Shown here in pieces: positions 26,428 to 33,877 of a stretch of DNA of 64,000 nt (the first letter of the stretch is position 1; every line of letters begins with the position of its first letter). Below the pieces are notes generated by a model, which was not told the DNA's origin, did not search any database, and worked only from the letters and a program-made list of their open reading frames with translations. The stretch is from SIG454 sp045646365. GTDB lineage: Bacteria > Bacillota > Clostridia > Monoglobales > Monoglobaceae. Location: positions 186,001 to 250,000 of the forward strand of contig JAZRKP010000075.1 in NCBI GenBank assembly GCA_045646365.1, read 5' to 3'. Position numbers and translations under genes: made by a program.

Positions 26428-26457
26428 AATAAAAGACCGCGGAGGCGGTCTTTTATT
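26428..26457. terminator. Terminator of the AraC-type gene; right flanking repeat of element copy A
   Basis: AATAAAAGACCGC (26428-26440) and GCGGTCTTTTATT (26445-26457), loop GGAG. It overlaps the stop codon of the AraC-type gene. Both stem arms are identical to those at 26144-26173; only the four loop bases differ. Confidence 0.85.
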
Positions 26458-27277
26458 GTCTGTATTTTTTTGGGGAGATGCCAAATTCCTTTTTGAAAAC
26501 ACGGAGGAAATAGTTATAGTCGGAAAAACCTACGGCATCAGAAATTTCGGGGATTTTCATATCTGTTGTTTTTATCAGAAACTTAGCCTTTTCAAGACGC
26601 TTTTTCTTAATGAAATTTGCAATACCACCGCTTGTGTATTGTTGCATTGTGTTATAAAGACGGGTTCTTTTTATGTTGAACTCCGTGCAAAGCCGCTCGA
26701 CAGTTATTTCTTCGCATATATGGTCCTCAATATAGCTTTCAATACTGTCTATAAGTTGTTTTCCTGAAAGCTGAACCATTTCCTTAAGGAGAATATATTC
26801 CGTGAAAACATCAAGGATTTTTGCAGCGGCAAGAATCTGTTTGTTGTTTCTGTATTTTATTTTCTTTATACTTTTGGAAAAGTCTTTGTCGATATTATAA
26901 TCCTTACAGATTTCGGTCATTTTCTGAATAAGTTCGTCTTTATTCTTGTTGTCGCTGATTTGTCCGAACATCATATATCCAATAATTCTGCCGTTTTCCT
27001 TAATAGGTGCGACTACCTCCGTAAGCCCTATATGGCATTTATAAATATGGAGAGTTCCCGTTTTATTGCAGTTAAGACAAGCCTCTCTGTTGGATAAAAG
27101 GCATTTATTACGAAATTCCTCACTCTCTCTCATATACATACAAAATATTTTTTTGTCAAGAGGATATGAAATAAGTTCGGTAAAATTCTCGTCAAACAAT
27201 GCAATTTTTATCCCTGTCAGAACATAAAAATTCTGCATAAGCTCCATAAGTTCCTTATCTTGAAACAGTAATGTCAT
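26453..27277 (-). CDS. AraC-family regulator with PocR sensor domain
   Basis: The 274 residues have an N-terminal PocR-type ligand domain (about 1-165) with clustered cysteines (KCLLSNREACLNCN and YKCHIGL) and a C-terminal AraC DNA-binding domain with two helix-turn-helix units, ending in the classic GFSDYNYFLRVFKKEFGISPKKYR. PocR domains were named for a propanediol-utilisation regulator. It is divergent from the isomerase/kinase/DUF4432 genes, so it probably activates them in response to their sugar or a product of it. The ATG has AGGCGG upstream. Confidence 0.9.
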   Translation of the reverse strand: MTLLFQDKELMELMQNFYVLTGIKIALFDENFTELISYPLDKKIFCMYMRESEEFRNKCLLSNREACLNCNKTGTLHIYKCHIGLTEVVAPIKENGRIIGYMMFGQISDNKNKDELIQKMTEICKDYNIDKDFSKSIKKIKYRNNKQILAAAKILDVFTEYILLKEMVQLSGKQLIDSIESYIEDHICEEITVERLCTEFNIKRTRLYNTMQQYTSGGIANFIKKKRLEKAKFLIKTTDMKIPEISDAVGFSDYNYFLRVFKKEFGISPKKYRQ

Positions 27278-27300
27278 AATTATCCGCCTTTCTGGACAAA

Positions 27301-27350
27301 TTTACAGTTTTTTGTATAATAATTACTATAATTATAACACAATTTATTGT
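27301..27350. promoter_or_regulatory. Divergent regulatory region of the sugar cassette
   Basis: A TATAAT at 27327-27332 points to the isomerase gene but has no matching -35 at 17 bases, as expected if AraC-type activation is needed; TTTACA (27301-27306) with TACTAT (27324-27329) at 17 bases is an alternative. A 12-base palindrome ACAATTTATTGT (27339-27350) could be an operator. Confidence 0.35.
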
Positions 27351-27394
27351 AAAATCAAGATATAAATATAAAATTATCAAGGAGGTATTTTATT

Positions 27395-28798
27395 ATGAAA
27401 AAACAAACATTCGCACTTTATTTCGGTAACAGAGGTTTTATGCCTGCTGAACTTATTGAGGGTGCAAGAGAAGATATGGTTAAGGCGGTTACAAATGCCG
27501 GCTATGACTACATAATGATGGATAAGGATGCAACACGCTATGGTGCTGTTGAAACCCGTGATGAGGGAAGAATTTATGCTAAATGGCTCAAGGCTCACGA
27601 GGGTGAATATGATGGCGTTATTTTGTGTATGCCTATTTTTGTTGATGAAAATGGTGCAATAGCGGCTTTGGAGAATGCAGGTGTTCCGATTCTTATGCAG
27701 GCATATCCTGACGAAATCGGTAAAATGGATTTCCAGCACAGAAGAGATGCGTACTGCGGAAAATTCTCTGTAACAGATGTTTTTGAACAGTATCAGGTTC
27801 CATACACAGTTATGACACCTCATGTTGTTCATCCTTTAACTCCTGAATTTGCACAGAATTTACACGATTTTGCAGGCGTTTGCCGTGTTGTTAACGGTAT
27901 GAAGAAGTTTACAATCGGTTGTATCGGTGCAAGAACAACAGCATTTAAAACTGTTCGTTTTGACGAAGTTACAATGCAAAGACACGGCATCAATGTTGAA
28001 AGCTTTGACCTTTCAGAACTCTTTGAATTTGTTCGTGCTAAGGCGGATGATGATGCAAAAGTTCTTGCTAAAAAGGAAACTCTTGAAAAATACACAGACT
28101 TTTCAAATGTTCCTGAGGATAAGAAAATTATGCTCTCTAAAATCAGCGTTGTTATTGATGAATATATTGAAGAATATCACCTTGATGCAATCGCTCTCCG
28201 TTGCTGGAACGAAATGGAAACATATCTTCGTGTTTGCCCATGTGTGTTAATCAGTGAGCTTAACGACAGAGGAATTACGGCTTCTTGTGAAATTGATATG
28301 TGCAGTGCTATTACAATGCGTGCATTGGCTCTTGCGACAGAAGGACCTGCGGCTTGTCTTGACTGGAACAATAACTATGGCGATGACCCGAATAAGGTAA
28401 TCCTCTTCCATTGCGGTTCAACTGCTCAGAAGCTTATGGCTGGAAGAGGTACTGTAACATCTCATAAGATGTTTGATAAGGGTGACCCAGGTAGCGGTTG
28501 GGGAACAAATGAGGGTAGAATTGGCGCATTCCCAATGACATTCTCTAACTGTAAAACTGAAAACGGAAAAATCACAATTTACTTCAGTGAGGGTAAATTT
28601 ACAGAAGACAACATTGAAGATGCATTCTTTGGCTGTGGTGGTGTTGCTGAAATCGACAATCTCCAGGATAAGCTCATTAAACTTGCAAGAGGCGGATTCA
28701 AACACCATACAACAGTTGCAAATGGTCATGTTAAGGCAATTCTTGAAGAAGCATTTAAGTATTATTTAGGATACGATGTAGTAAGTATAGAGGGGTAA
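27395..28798 (+). CDS. L-fucose isomerase-like sugar isomerase
   Basis: The 467 residues resemble the L-fucose/L-arabinose isomerase fold, which interconverts aldoses and ketoses with a divalent metal. It is shorter than FucI (about 590 residues). Recognisable parts are the early LYFGNRGFMPAE, ALRCWNEME and the metal-site like TASCEIDM. AAGGAGG precedes the ATG. The next two genes are an FGGY sugar kinase and a DUF4432 epimerase-like protein, so it probably supplies a ketose to the kinase. The true substrate is unknown; a deoxyhexose or pentose is likely. Confidence 0.8.
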   Translation: MKKQTFALYFGNRGFMPAELIEGAREDMVKAVTNAGYDYIMMDKDATRYGAVETRDEGRIYAKWLKAHEGEYDGVILCMPIFVDENGAIAALENAGVPILMQAYPDEIGKMDFQHRRDAYCGKFSVTDVFEQYQVPYTVMTPHVVHPLTPEFAQNLHDFAGVCRVVNGMKKFTIGCIGARTTAFKTVRFDEVTMQRHGINVESFDLSELFEFVRAKADDDAKVLAKKETLEKYTDFSNVPEDKKIMLSKISVVIDEYIEEYHLDAIALRCWNEMETYLRVCPCVLISELNDRGITASCEIDMCSAITMRALALATEGPAACLDWNNNYGDDPNKVILFHCGSTAQKLMAGRGTVTSHKMFDKGDPGSGWGTNEGRIGAFPMTFSNCKTENGKITIYFSEGKFTEDNIEDAFFGCGGVAEIDNLQDKLIKLARGGFKHHTTVANGHVKAILEEAFKYYLGYDVVSIEG

Positions 28799-28801
28799 GT
28801 T

Positions 28802-30265
28802 ATGATAATTGGTGGTCTTGATGTGGGAACGACAGGCTGTAAATTAACAGCCTATGATGATAAAGGTAACTTTATTTATAATTCCTATAAGGAATATGAA
28901 ATAAACCGTAAAAGCGGCGTCCACGAAATTGACGCATCGGTTATTTTTGATGCAGTAAAGGAAGTTATCCGTGATACGGCGAAAGAGTGTGAAATTTCTG
29001 CGATTGGTGTAACAACTTTTGGAGAAACTTTTACTGTGCTTGATGAAAATGATAATGTTTTGCTTCCGTCTATGCTTTATACTGACCCAAGAGGCGAGGA
29101 AGAAGTTAAGGAACTTTGCGAAAAGCTTGGCGAAAAGAAGATAACACATATTGCGGGGATTAAACCTCATCAGATGTATAGTCTCCCGAAAATTATGTGG
29201 ATAAAAAAGAATCTTCCTGAGGTTTACGGAAAAATCAAACACATTCTCCTTATGGAAGATTATATTGTCTATATGCTGACGGGGAATGCGGAGATTGATA
29301 TGTCTCTTGCCACAAGAACTATGGCGTTTGATGTTCGCAAAAAGGACTGGAGCGATGAAATTCTTGAGGCGGCAGGCATTGATAAGAGTTTGCTTGCAAC
29401 CCCGGTTCCTGCATTTAATGTTGCAGGTGTGATAAAAGAGGTGGTTGCGAAAGAACTTGGCTTAAATGGCGAAATCAAGATAGTAAACGGTGCCCATGAC
29501 CAGGTGGCATCTGCTGTTGGTGCGGGTGCTTTTGAGGTTGGAAATGCAGTTGACGGAGCGGGAACAGTTGAGTGTATAACTCCTGTTTTTGATAAAATCC
29601 CCGAGGCTGAAGAGCATTACGAAAATGGTTACGGCGTTGTTCCATATGTTTTTGACGGCACATATGTGTGTTATGCCTTTTCTTACACAGGCGGTGCTTC
29701 ACTTAAGTGGTTTAAGGATAATCTGGCAAAAGAAAAGTCGTATAGAGAACTTGACGAAAGTGTAAAAGCCGAACCGACAGGGGTTCTTGTTCTGCCTCAT
29801 TTTGCAGGGGCGGCAACACCTTATATGGATATTGGCTCAAAGGCGGCTATGGTTGGTCTTACTCTTGAAACGACTGAGTCGGATATTTATAAGGCACTTA
29901 TGGAAGGCGTGGCTTATGAAATTATGATAAACGCAGAGCGACTGGAGAGTTGCGGAGTTATTCCTGAAAAGCTCTATGCAACAGGCGGAGGCGCAACCTC
30001 CAAAGTATGGCTCCAGATTAAAGCTGATATACTGGGCCGTCCTATAACATCCCTTTTAGCAAAAGAGGTCGGAACTTGCGGAACCTGTATGATGACAGGT
30101 GTTGCGATAGGCCTTTATAAGGATTTATATGAGGCAAAAGAGTATTTTGTTAAAGAGGGAGAAACCTTTGTGCCTGATGCTAAAAATGTTGAGATATACA
30201 AGAAATATTACGAGGCGTACAGAAAAATGTATGATGCTGTTCGTCCCATAGTGGAGGAGATTTAA
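28802..30265 (+). CDS. FGGY-family sugar kinase (xylulokinase-like)
   Basis: The 487 residues begin with the kinase phosphate loop GLDVGTTGCKLTAYD, then AIGVTTFGET, the central GAHDQVASAVGAGA, GAGTVECI and the adenosine-site YATGGGATSKVW. These define the FGGY carbohydrate kinases but not the substrate; xylulokinase is the nearest familiar type. It starts three bases after the isomerase stop, so the two are co-translated, and probably phosphorylates the isomerase product. No phosphosugar aldolase or epimerase lies in the cassette to take the product onward. Confidence 0.85.
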   Translation: MIIGGLDVGTTGCKLTAYDDKGNFIYNSYKEYEINRKSGVHEIDASVIFDAVKEVIRDTAKECEISAIGVTTFGETFTVLDENDNVLLPSMLYTDPRGEEEVKELCEKLGEKKITHIAGIKPHQMYSLPKIMWIKKNLPEVYGKIKHILLMEDYIVYMLTGNAEIDMSLATRTMAFDVRKKDWSDEILEAAGIDKSLLATPVPAFNVAGVIKEVVAKELGLNGEIKIVNGAHDQVASAVGAGAFEVGNAVDGAGTVECITPVFDKIPEAEEHYENGYGVVPYVFDGTYVCYAFSYTGGASLKWFKDNLAKEKSYRELDESVKAEPTGVLVLPHFAGAATPYMDIGSKAAMVGLTLETTESDIYKALMEGVAYEIMINAERLESCGVIPEKLYATGGGATSKVWLQIKADILGRPITSLLAKEVGTCGTCMMTGVAIGLYKDLYEAKEYFVKEGETFVPDAKNVEIYKKYYEAYRKMYDAVRPIVEEI

Positions 30266-30266
30266 A

Positions 30267-31232
30267 TTGAATAAATATATTGGTCATCAGAATCAGCTCT
30301 ATGGGGTTGAAGAAATGCGTCTTACCGGCGGTAAGGCTGACGGAATGAGAATGCTTTATGTCCGAAACGGAAAAGGCCTTGAATTCTGGATTTCTCTTGA
30401 CAGATGCGGAGATATTTCAAGACTGTCTGTAAAAGGCGATAATTTTGGCTATTTTGCGCCGTGTGGATATGTGTCACCTAAGTTCTATGATAACAAAGGG
30501 GTTGGCTTTTTAAAGTCATTTACGGCGGGATTTTTCACTACCTGTGGTCTTACTGCGGTTGGAAGTCCTTGTACGGACAACGGTGAGGAGCTTCCGCTCC
30601 ACGGCACAGCTTCGCATATCCCCTGTGAAAGCTTTGGGTATTGGATAAAAAATAACGAAATCCATATCAAACTTGTTGTAAGAGACGCATCTATTTTCTC
30701 TTATCAGCTCCTTATGGAGAGGGAATATATTGTATCTCTTGACGAAAACAAGATAAGCTTAAAGGACGAAATTAAGAATATCGGCTCCTGCGATGCACCG
30801 TTGGAAGTGCTTTATCACTGCAATATGGGCTATCCGCTTTTGAGCGAGAAGTCGGAAATTTCTATTCCTGCAACGGCAGTTATCCCGAGAAATGAACACG
30901 CAAAAAGTGGTATTGATACTTGCCTTGAGGCGATTGCGCCTGAAAAAGGGTATGAGGAAATGTGTTATTACCACGAAATGAGTGGTGTTGCAAAGGTTTC
31001 GATTTATAATCCTGATATAAAAAAGGGAGTCGAAATGACCTATGATACAAAAGAACTCCCTTGTTTCACACAGTGGAAAATGATGGGTGAGTATGATTAT
31101 GTTATGGGGCTTGAACCTGGTAATTGTTATCCCGACGGCAGAGATGTTATGAGGGAGAAAGGAATGCTTGAAATTTTAAAGCCTGACCAAACGAAAGTTC
31201 ATAACCTGACTTTTGAAATAATAGAGAAATAA
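30267..31232 (+). CDS. DUF4432 (aldose 1-epimerase-like) protein
   Basis: The 321 residues match DUF4432, a galactose-mutarotase-like fold: FWISLDRCGDI near residue 35, LPLHGTASHIP, and the C-terminal LEPGNCYPDGR. Probable role is interconversion of sugar anomers before or after the isomerase. The start is TTG with GGAGGAG nine bases upstream, one base after the kinase stop. A shared terminator follows. Confidence 0.85.
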   Translation: MNKYIGHQNQLYGVEEMRLTGGKADGMRMLYVRNGKGLEFWISLDRCGDISRLSVKGDNFGYFAPCGYVSPKFYDNKGVGFLKSFTAGFFTTCGLTAVGSPCTDNGEELPLHGTASHIPCESFGYWIKNNEIHIKLVVRDASIFSYQLLMEREYIVSLDENKISLKDEIKNIGSCDAPLEVLYHCNMGYPLLSEKSEISIPATAVIPRNEHAKSGIDTCLEAIAPEKGYEEMCYYHEMSGVAKVSIYNPDIKKGVEMTYDTKELPCFTQWKMMGEYDYVMGLEPGNCYPDGRDVMREKGMLEILKPDQTKVHNLTFEIIEK

Positions 31233-31237
31233 AATAT

Positions 31238-31277
31238 AAAACCGTCAAGGAATTTCCTTGGCGGTTTTAGTTTTTTA
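31238..31277. terminator. Bidirectional terminator, sugar cassette / symporter
   Basis: AAAACCGTCAAGG and CCTTGGCGGTTTT form a long stem with one G-U pair, followed by AGTTTTTT on the plus strand and an A/T tract on the other. The T-tract touches the symporter stop codon. Confidence 0.85.
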
Positions 31278-32630
31278 TATTTTAGCAATACCAAGTGCAT
31301 CAAGAACTGATGAAATAAGAATCAAAACGATGCAGATAGGTGCAAGATATTTAATAACAAATGTGAAAAGCTTTTCACGCTTGAATTTTGCAGATAACTC
31401 AATTTCTTCAACGATAGCCTTTGGCTTGATGATATAACCAACAAATATACAGGTGAAGAATGCAACAATCGGCATCATAACACTGTTGCTGATAAAGTCA
31501 AAGAAATCAAGGAAAGACATTCCGATAATTGTTACACCGCTTAAAACCCCGTATCCTAATGCAGATGGAACACCTAAAACTGCAGAGAGGAGAAACACCA
31601 CAAAACAAGCGGTTTTTCGTCCTATTTTAAGCTTATCGCAGAATATGGAAACAACGGTCTCCATAAGAGAGATAGACGATGTTAAAGCTGCAAAAAGTAC
31701 AAGAATGAAGAAAAGAATACCAATTATCTGTCCGCCGAACATTGTTTCAAAAATCTGCGGAAGAACATTAAACATAAGTCCGGCACCTTTCCCCAGCGCC
31801 TCAGGGTCACCGTTATTGAAAACATAAGCCGCAGGAACAACCATAAGACCTGCAATAAAGGCGATTCCTGTGTCGAAAAGCTCAATCTGGCTTACAGAGG
31901 ACTCAAGATTAACATCTTTTTTCATATATGAACCGTATGTAATCATAATACCCATTGCGAGAGACATTGAATAAAAGAGCTGTCCCATTGCTGCAAGGAC
32001 GGTATTGGCTGAAAACTTGCTGAAATCGGGAGTAATATAATAAAGAACCCCTTTTAATGCGCCGGGCATACACATTGAGTATATGGCGATAAACAGCGAG
32101 AGAACAATCAAAACCGGCATCATAATTTTACTTACATTTTCAATACCCTTTTCAACACCGAAAAGAACTATCAGTGCAGTAACGCCAAGATAAAGCAAGA
32201 ACCAACCGATAGGCTCAGCTGAGCCGATAAAATCAACAAAGAAATCCCCGTTTGCTGCGACAAGTCCGTTCCCTGTCACAAATGTAACAAGATATTTAGA
32301 AACCCAACCACCGATAACTGAATAGTAAGGAAGAATAATAATCGGAACAAGGGCTGCGATATATCCGATAAATGCAAATTTACTGTTAAGTGATTTAAAT
32401 GCACCGATTGCGCTTAACTTTGTTTTTCTTCCAAGTGAAATTTCGGCAGTCATTAAAGCAAACCCAAATGTAACCGCCAGTAATAAATAAACAAGAAGGA
32501 AAATACCACCGCCGTATTTTGCGGCAAGATACGGGAACCTCCAAATGTTTCCAAGTCCAACGGCAGAACCTGCTGCGGCTAAAACAAAGCCCAGCTTGCC
32601 GGTGAAACTGCTTCTGTTTTTGTTCTCCAT
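31275..32630 (-). CDS. Sodium-dependent transporter, SNF family
   Basis: A cytoplasmic-membrane symporter of the neurotransmitter:sodium symporter (LeuT) type, 451 residues with about 11 membrane helices. The sodium/substrate motif GSAVGLGNIWRFPYL is at residues 21-35. Bacterial relatives carry amino acids such as tryptophan, tyrosine or leucine; the substrate is not readable here. GGAGG precedes the ATG and a consensus promoter lies upstream. It is convergent with the sugar cassette, and nothing ties the two functionally. Confidence 0.93.
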   Translation of the reverse strand: MENKNRSSFTGKLGFVLAAAGSAVGLGNIWRFPYLAAKYGGGIFLLVYLLLAVTFGFALMTAEISLGRKTKLSAIGAFKSLNSKFAFIGYIAALVPIIILPYYSVIGGWVSKYLVTFVTGNGLVAANGDFFVDFIGSAEPIGWFLLYLGVTALIVLFGVEKGIENVSKIMMPVLIVLSLFIAIYSMCMPGALKGVLYYITPDFSKFSANTVLAAMGQLFYSMSLAMGIMITYGSYMKKDVNLESSVSQIELFDTGIAFIAGLMVVPAAYVFNNGDPEALGKGAGLMFNVLPQIFETMFGGQIIGILFFILVLFAALTSSISLMETVVSIFCDKLKIGRKTACFVVFLLSAVLGVPSALGYGVLSGVTIIGMSFLDFFDFISNSVMMPIVAFFTCIFVGYIIKPKAIVEEIELSAKFKREKLFTFVIKYLAPICIVLILISSVLDALGIAKI

Positions 32631-32659
32631 AACAAACCTCCAAATAGTAAATATATGAT

Positions 32660-32688
32660 ATTATAACATAACTTTTATTTTTTGTCCA
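32660..32688 (-). promoter_or_regulatory. Sigma-A type promoter of the sodium symporter
   Basis: On the minus strand TGGACA (32688-32683), 17-base spacer, TATAAT (32665-32660). Confidence 0.75.
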
Positions 32689-32785
32689 TAGGCAATGGCG
32701 AAATATATCATATTATGAAATATGTGCATAATTAAAAGAAGTTTGGAATATAATCTTTTATATAAAGACAAAGGAGGATGACGGT

Positions 32786-33055
32786 ATGACAGAGGCGTTA
32801 AGCTTAGGGTTTTTGCAGAAATTTATTAAGGTGAAGAGTGACGAAAATAAAGAAGCGGAATATGAACTCAAACAATTATATGAGCAAAGAAGCCGTATCA
32901 GAGATGAACTTGAAATTTCAATGGAAAATTATAACCATGTAACAGAGCAAGGGCTTATGGACTTTTATATCTATAAAATAAGAGCGCAGCAGGTATTGGA
33001 GCAATATCTTATAAGGGAAATAAGACGACTTGAGAGCGAGAATAAGACGGCATAA
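32786..33055 (+). CDS. DUF2508 (YaaL-like) small protein
   Basis: The 89 residues are mostly helical and charged. The C-terminal half, with NYNHVTEQGLMDFYIYKIR and EQYLIREIRRLE, fits DUF2508/YaaL of Firmicutes, small cytoplasmic proteins of unknown function usually found near recR. AAAGGAGGA precedes the ATG. The gene stands alone here and ends inside a strong terminator. Confidence 0.7.
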   Translation: MTEALSLGFLQKFIKVKSDENKEAEYELKQLYEQRSRIRDELEISMENYNHVTEQGLMDFYIYKIRAQQVLEQYLIREIRRLESENKTA

Positions 33056-33080
33056 AAAAAGGCGGAAAACCGCCTTTTTT
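33054..33080. terminator. Bidirectional terminator, DUF2508 / TSCPD genes
   Basis: AAAAAAGGCGG (33055-33065) and CCGCCTTTTTT (33070-33080) with loop AAAA. It overlaps both flanking stop codons. Confidence 0.92.
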
Positions 33081-33333
33081 ACATATTTTCTTTTGCTTTA
33101 ATAAGTGCTTTTGCAAGCTGGTCAGGACAAGATGTTCCACGACCGTTACAGTTGATATTTTTAAGTCGGGTTATAACCTCGTCAATGTTCATCCCTTCGC
33201 AAAGAGCGGCAACGCCTTGTGTATTACCGCTGCAACCCATAACAAAGCGAACATTGGAAACGATATTGTTTTCGATATCAAAGGTAATCTCCCTTGAGCA
33301 AACACCTGATGTTTTATATGAAAAACTTGCCAT
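33079..33333 (-). CDS. TSCPD-domain protein (TIGR03905 family)
   Basis: An 84-residue protein with conserved cysteines in GVCSRE, MGCSGN, ALCEG and the name-giving GTSCPDQLAKAL. The TSCPD domain also occurs at the C-terminus of some ribonucleotide reductases and may bind metal or nucleic acid; the stand-alone family has no known function. AAGGAG precedes the ATG. It lies downstream of HU but beyond its terminator. Confidence 0.88.
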   Translation of the reverse strand: MASFSYKTSGVCSREITFDIENNIVSNVRFVMGCSGNTQGVAALCEGMNIDEVITRLKNINCNGRGTSCPDQLAKALIKAKENM

Positions 33334-33350
33334 AATAACTCCTTAAAATA

Positions 33351-33379
33351 AAAAATAAGGACGCCCTTTGAGGCGTCCT
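33351..33379 (-). terminator. Terminator of the HU gene
   Basis: On the minus strand AGGACGCC and GGCGTCCT (33379-33372 / 33365-33358) pair around a 6-base loop, followed by TATTTTTTATTTT. Confidence 0.85.
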
Positions 33380-33394
33380 CCAATAAGGTCATAA

Positions 33395-33667
33395 TTAGTT
33401 GATCTTATCTTTAAGTGCTCTGCCAGCCTTGAATGCAGGAACCTTAGCAGCAGCGATCTTCATTTCAGCGCCTGTCTGAGGATTTCTACCTGTTCTAGCA
33501 GCTCTTTCTCTAACTTCGAATGTACCGAAGCCAACTAACTGAACCTTGTCACCCTTAACGAGAGCACCTTCAACAGCGCCCATAAAAGCCTTAAGTGCAG
33601 CTTCAGCATCTTTCTTAGAAAGACCAGCGTTTTCAGCCATAACTGAAATCAATTCTTGTTTGTTCAT
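33395..33667 (-). CDS. hup: DNA-binding protein HU
   Basis: The nucleoid protein that bends and compacts DNA. The 90 residues run from [20 protein letters not shown] to the arm [20 protein letters not shown], full family length. The ATG at 33667 is chosen because the AAAGGAGAG site lies nine bases upstream, while the ATG two codons earlier is only three bases from it. The upstream 210 bases to ftsK are very AT-rich and must hold its promoter; no clear consensus was found. Confidence 0.96.
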   Translation of the reverse strand: MNKQELISVMAENAGLSKKDAEAALKAFMGAVEGALVKGDKVQLVGFGTFEVRERAARTGRNPQTGAEMKIAAAKVPAFKAGRALKDKIN

Positions 33668-33877
33668 TTTCATTCTCTCCTTTATTGTAAATTTAATTGT
33701 ATTTCCTAACAATTACATATATTCTACACTATTTTCGACGAAATTTCCATAGTTTTAAGCGTTTTTTTAAAAGATTGTTAAATTTATACAAAATATAAAA
33801 CTTTGTATTGTTTGTTTTTAACAACTAAATATAGCTAAAACGGTGGTTTTTTGAAGAAAACAGTCGCTTAGCGAGGG

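Noticed and set aside
27395..31232. Full L-fucose catabolic operon
   Set aside because: The isomerase is shorter than FucI and no fuculose-phosphate aldolase or fucose permease is present, so the sugar is left open.
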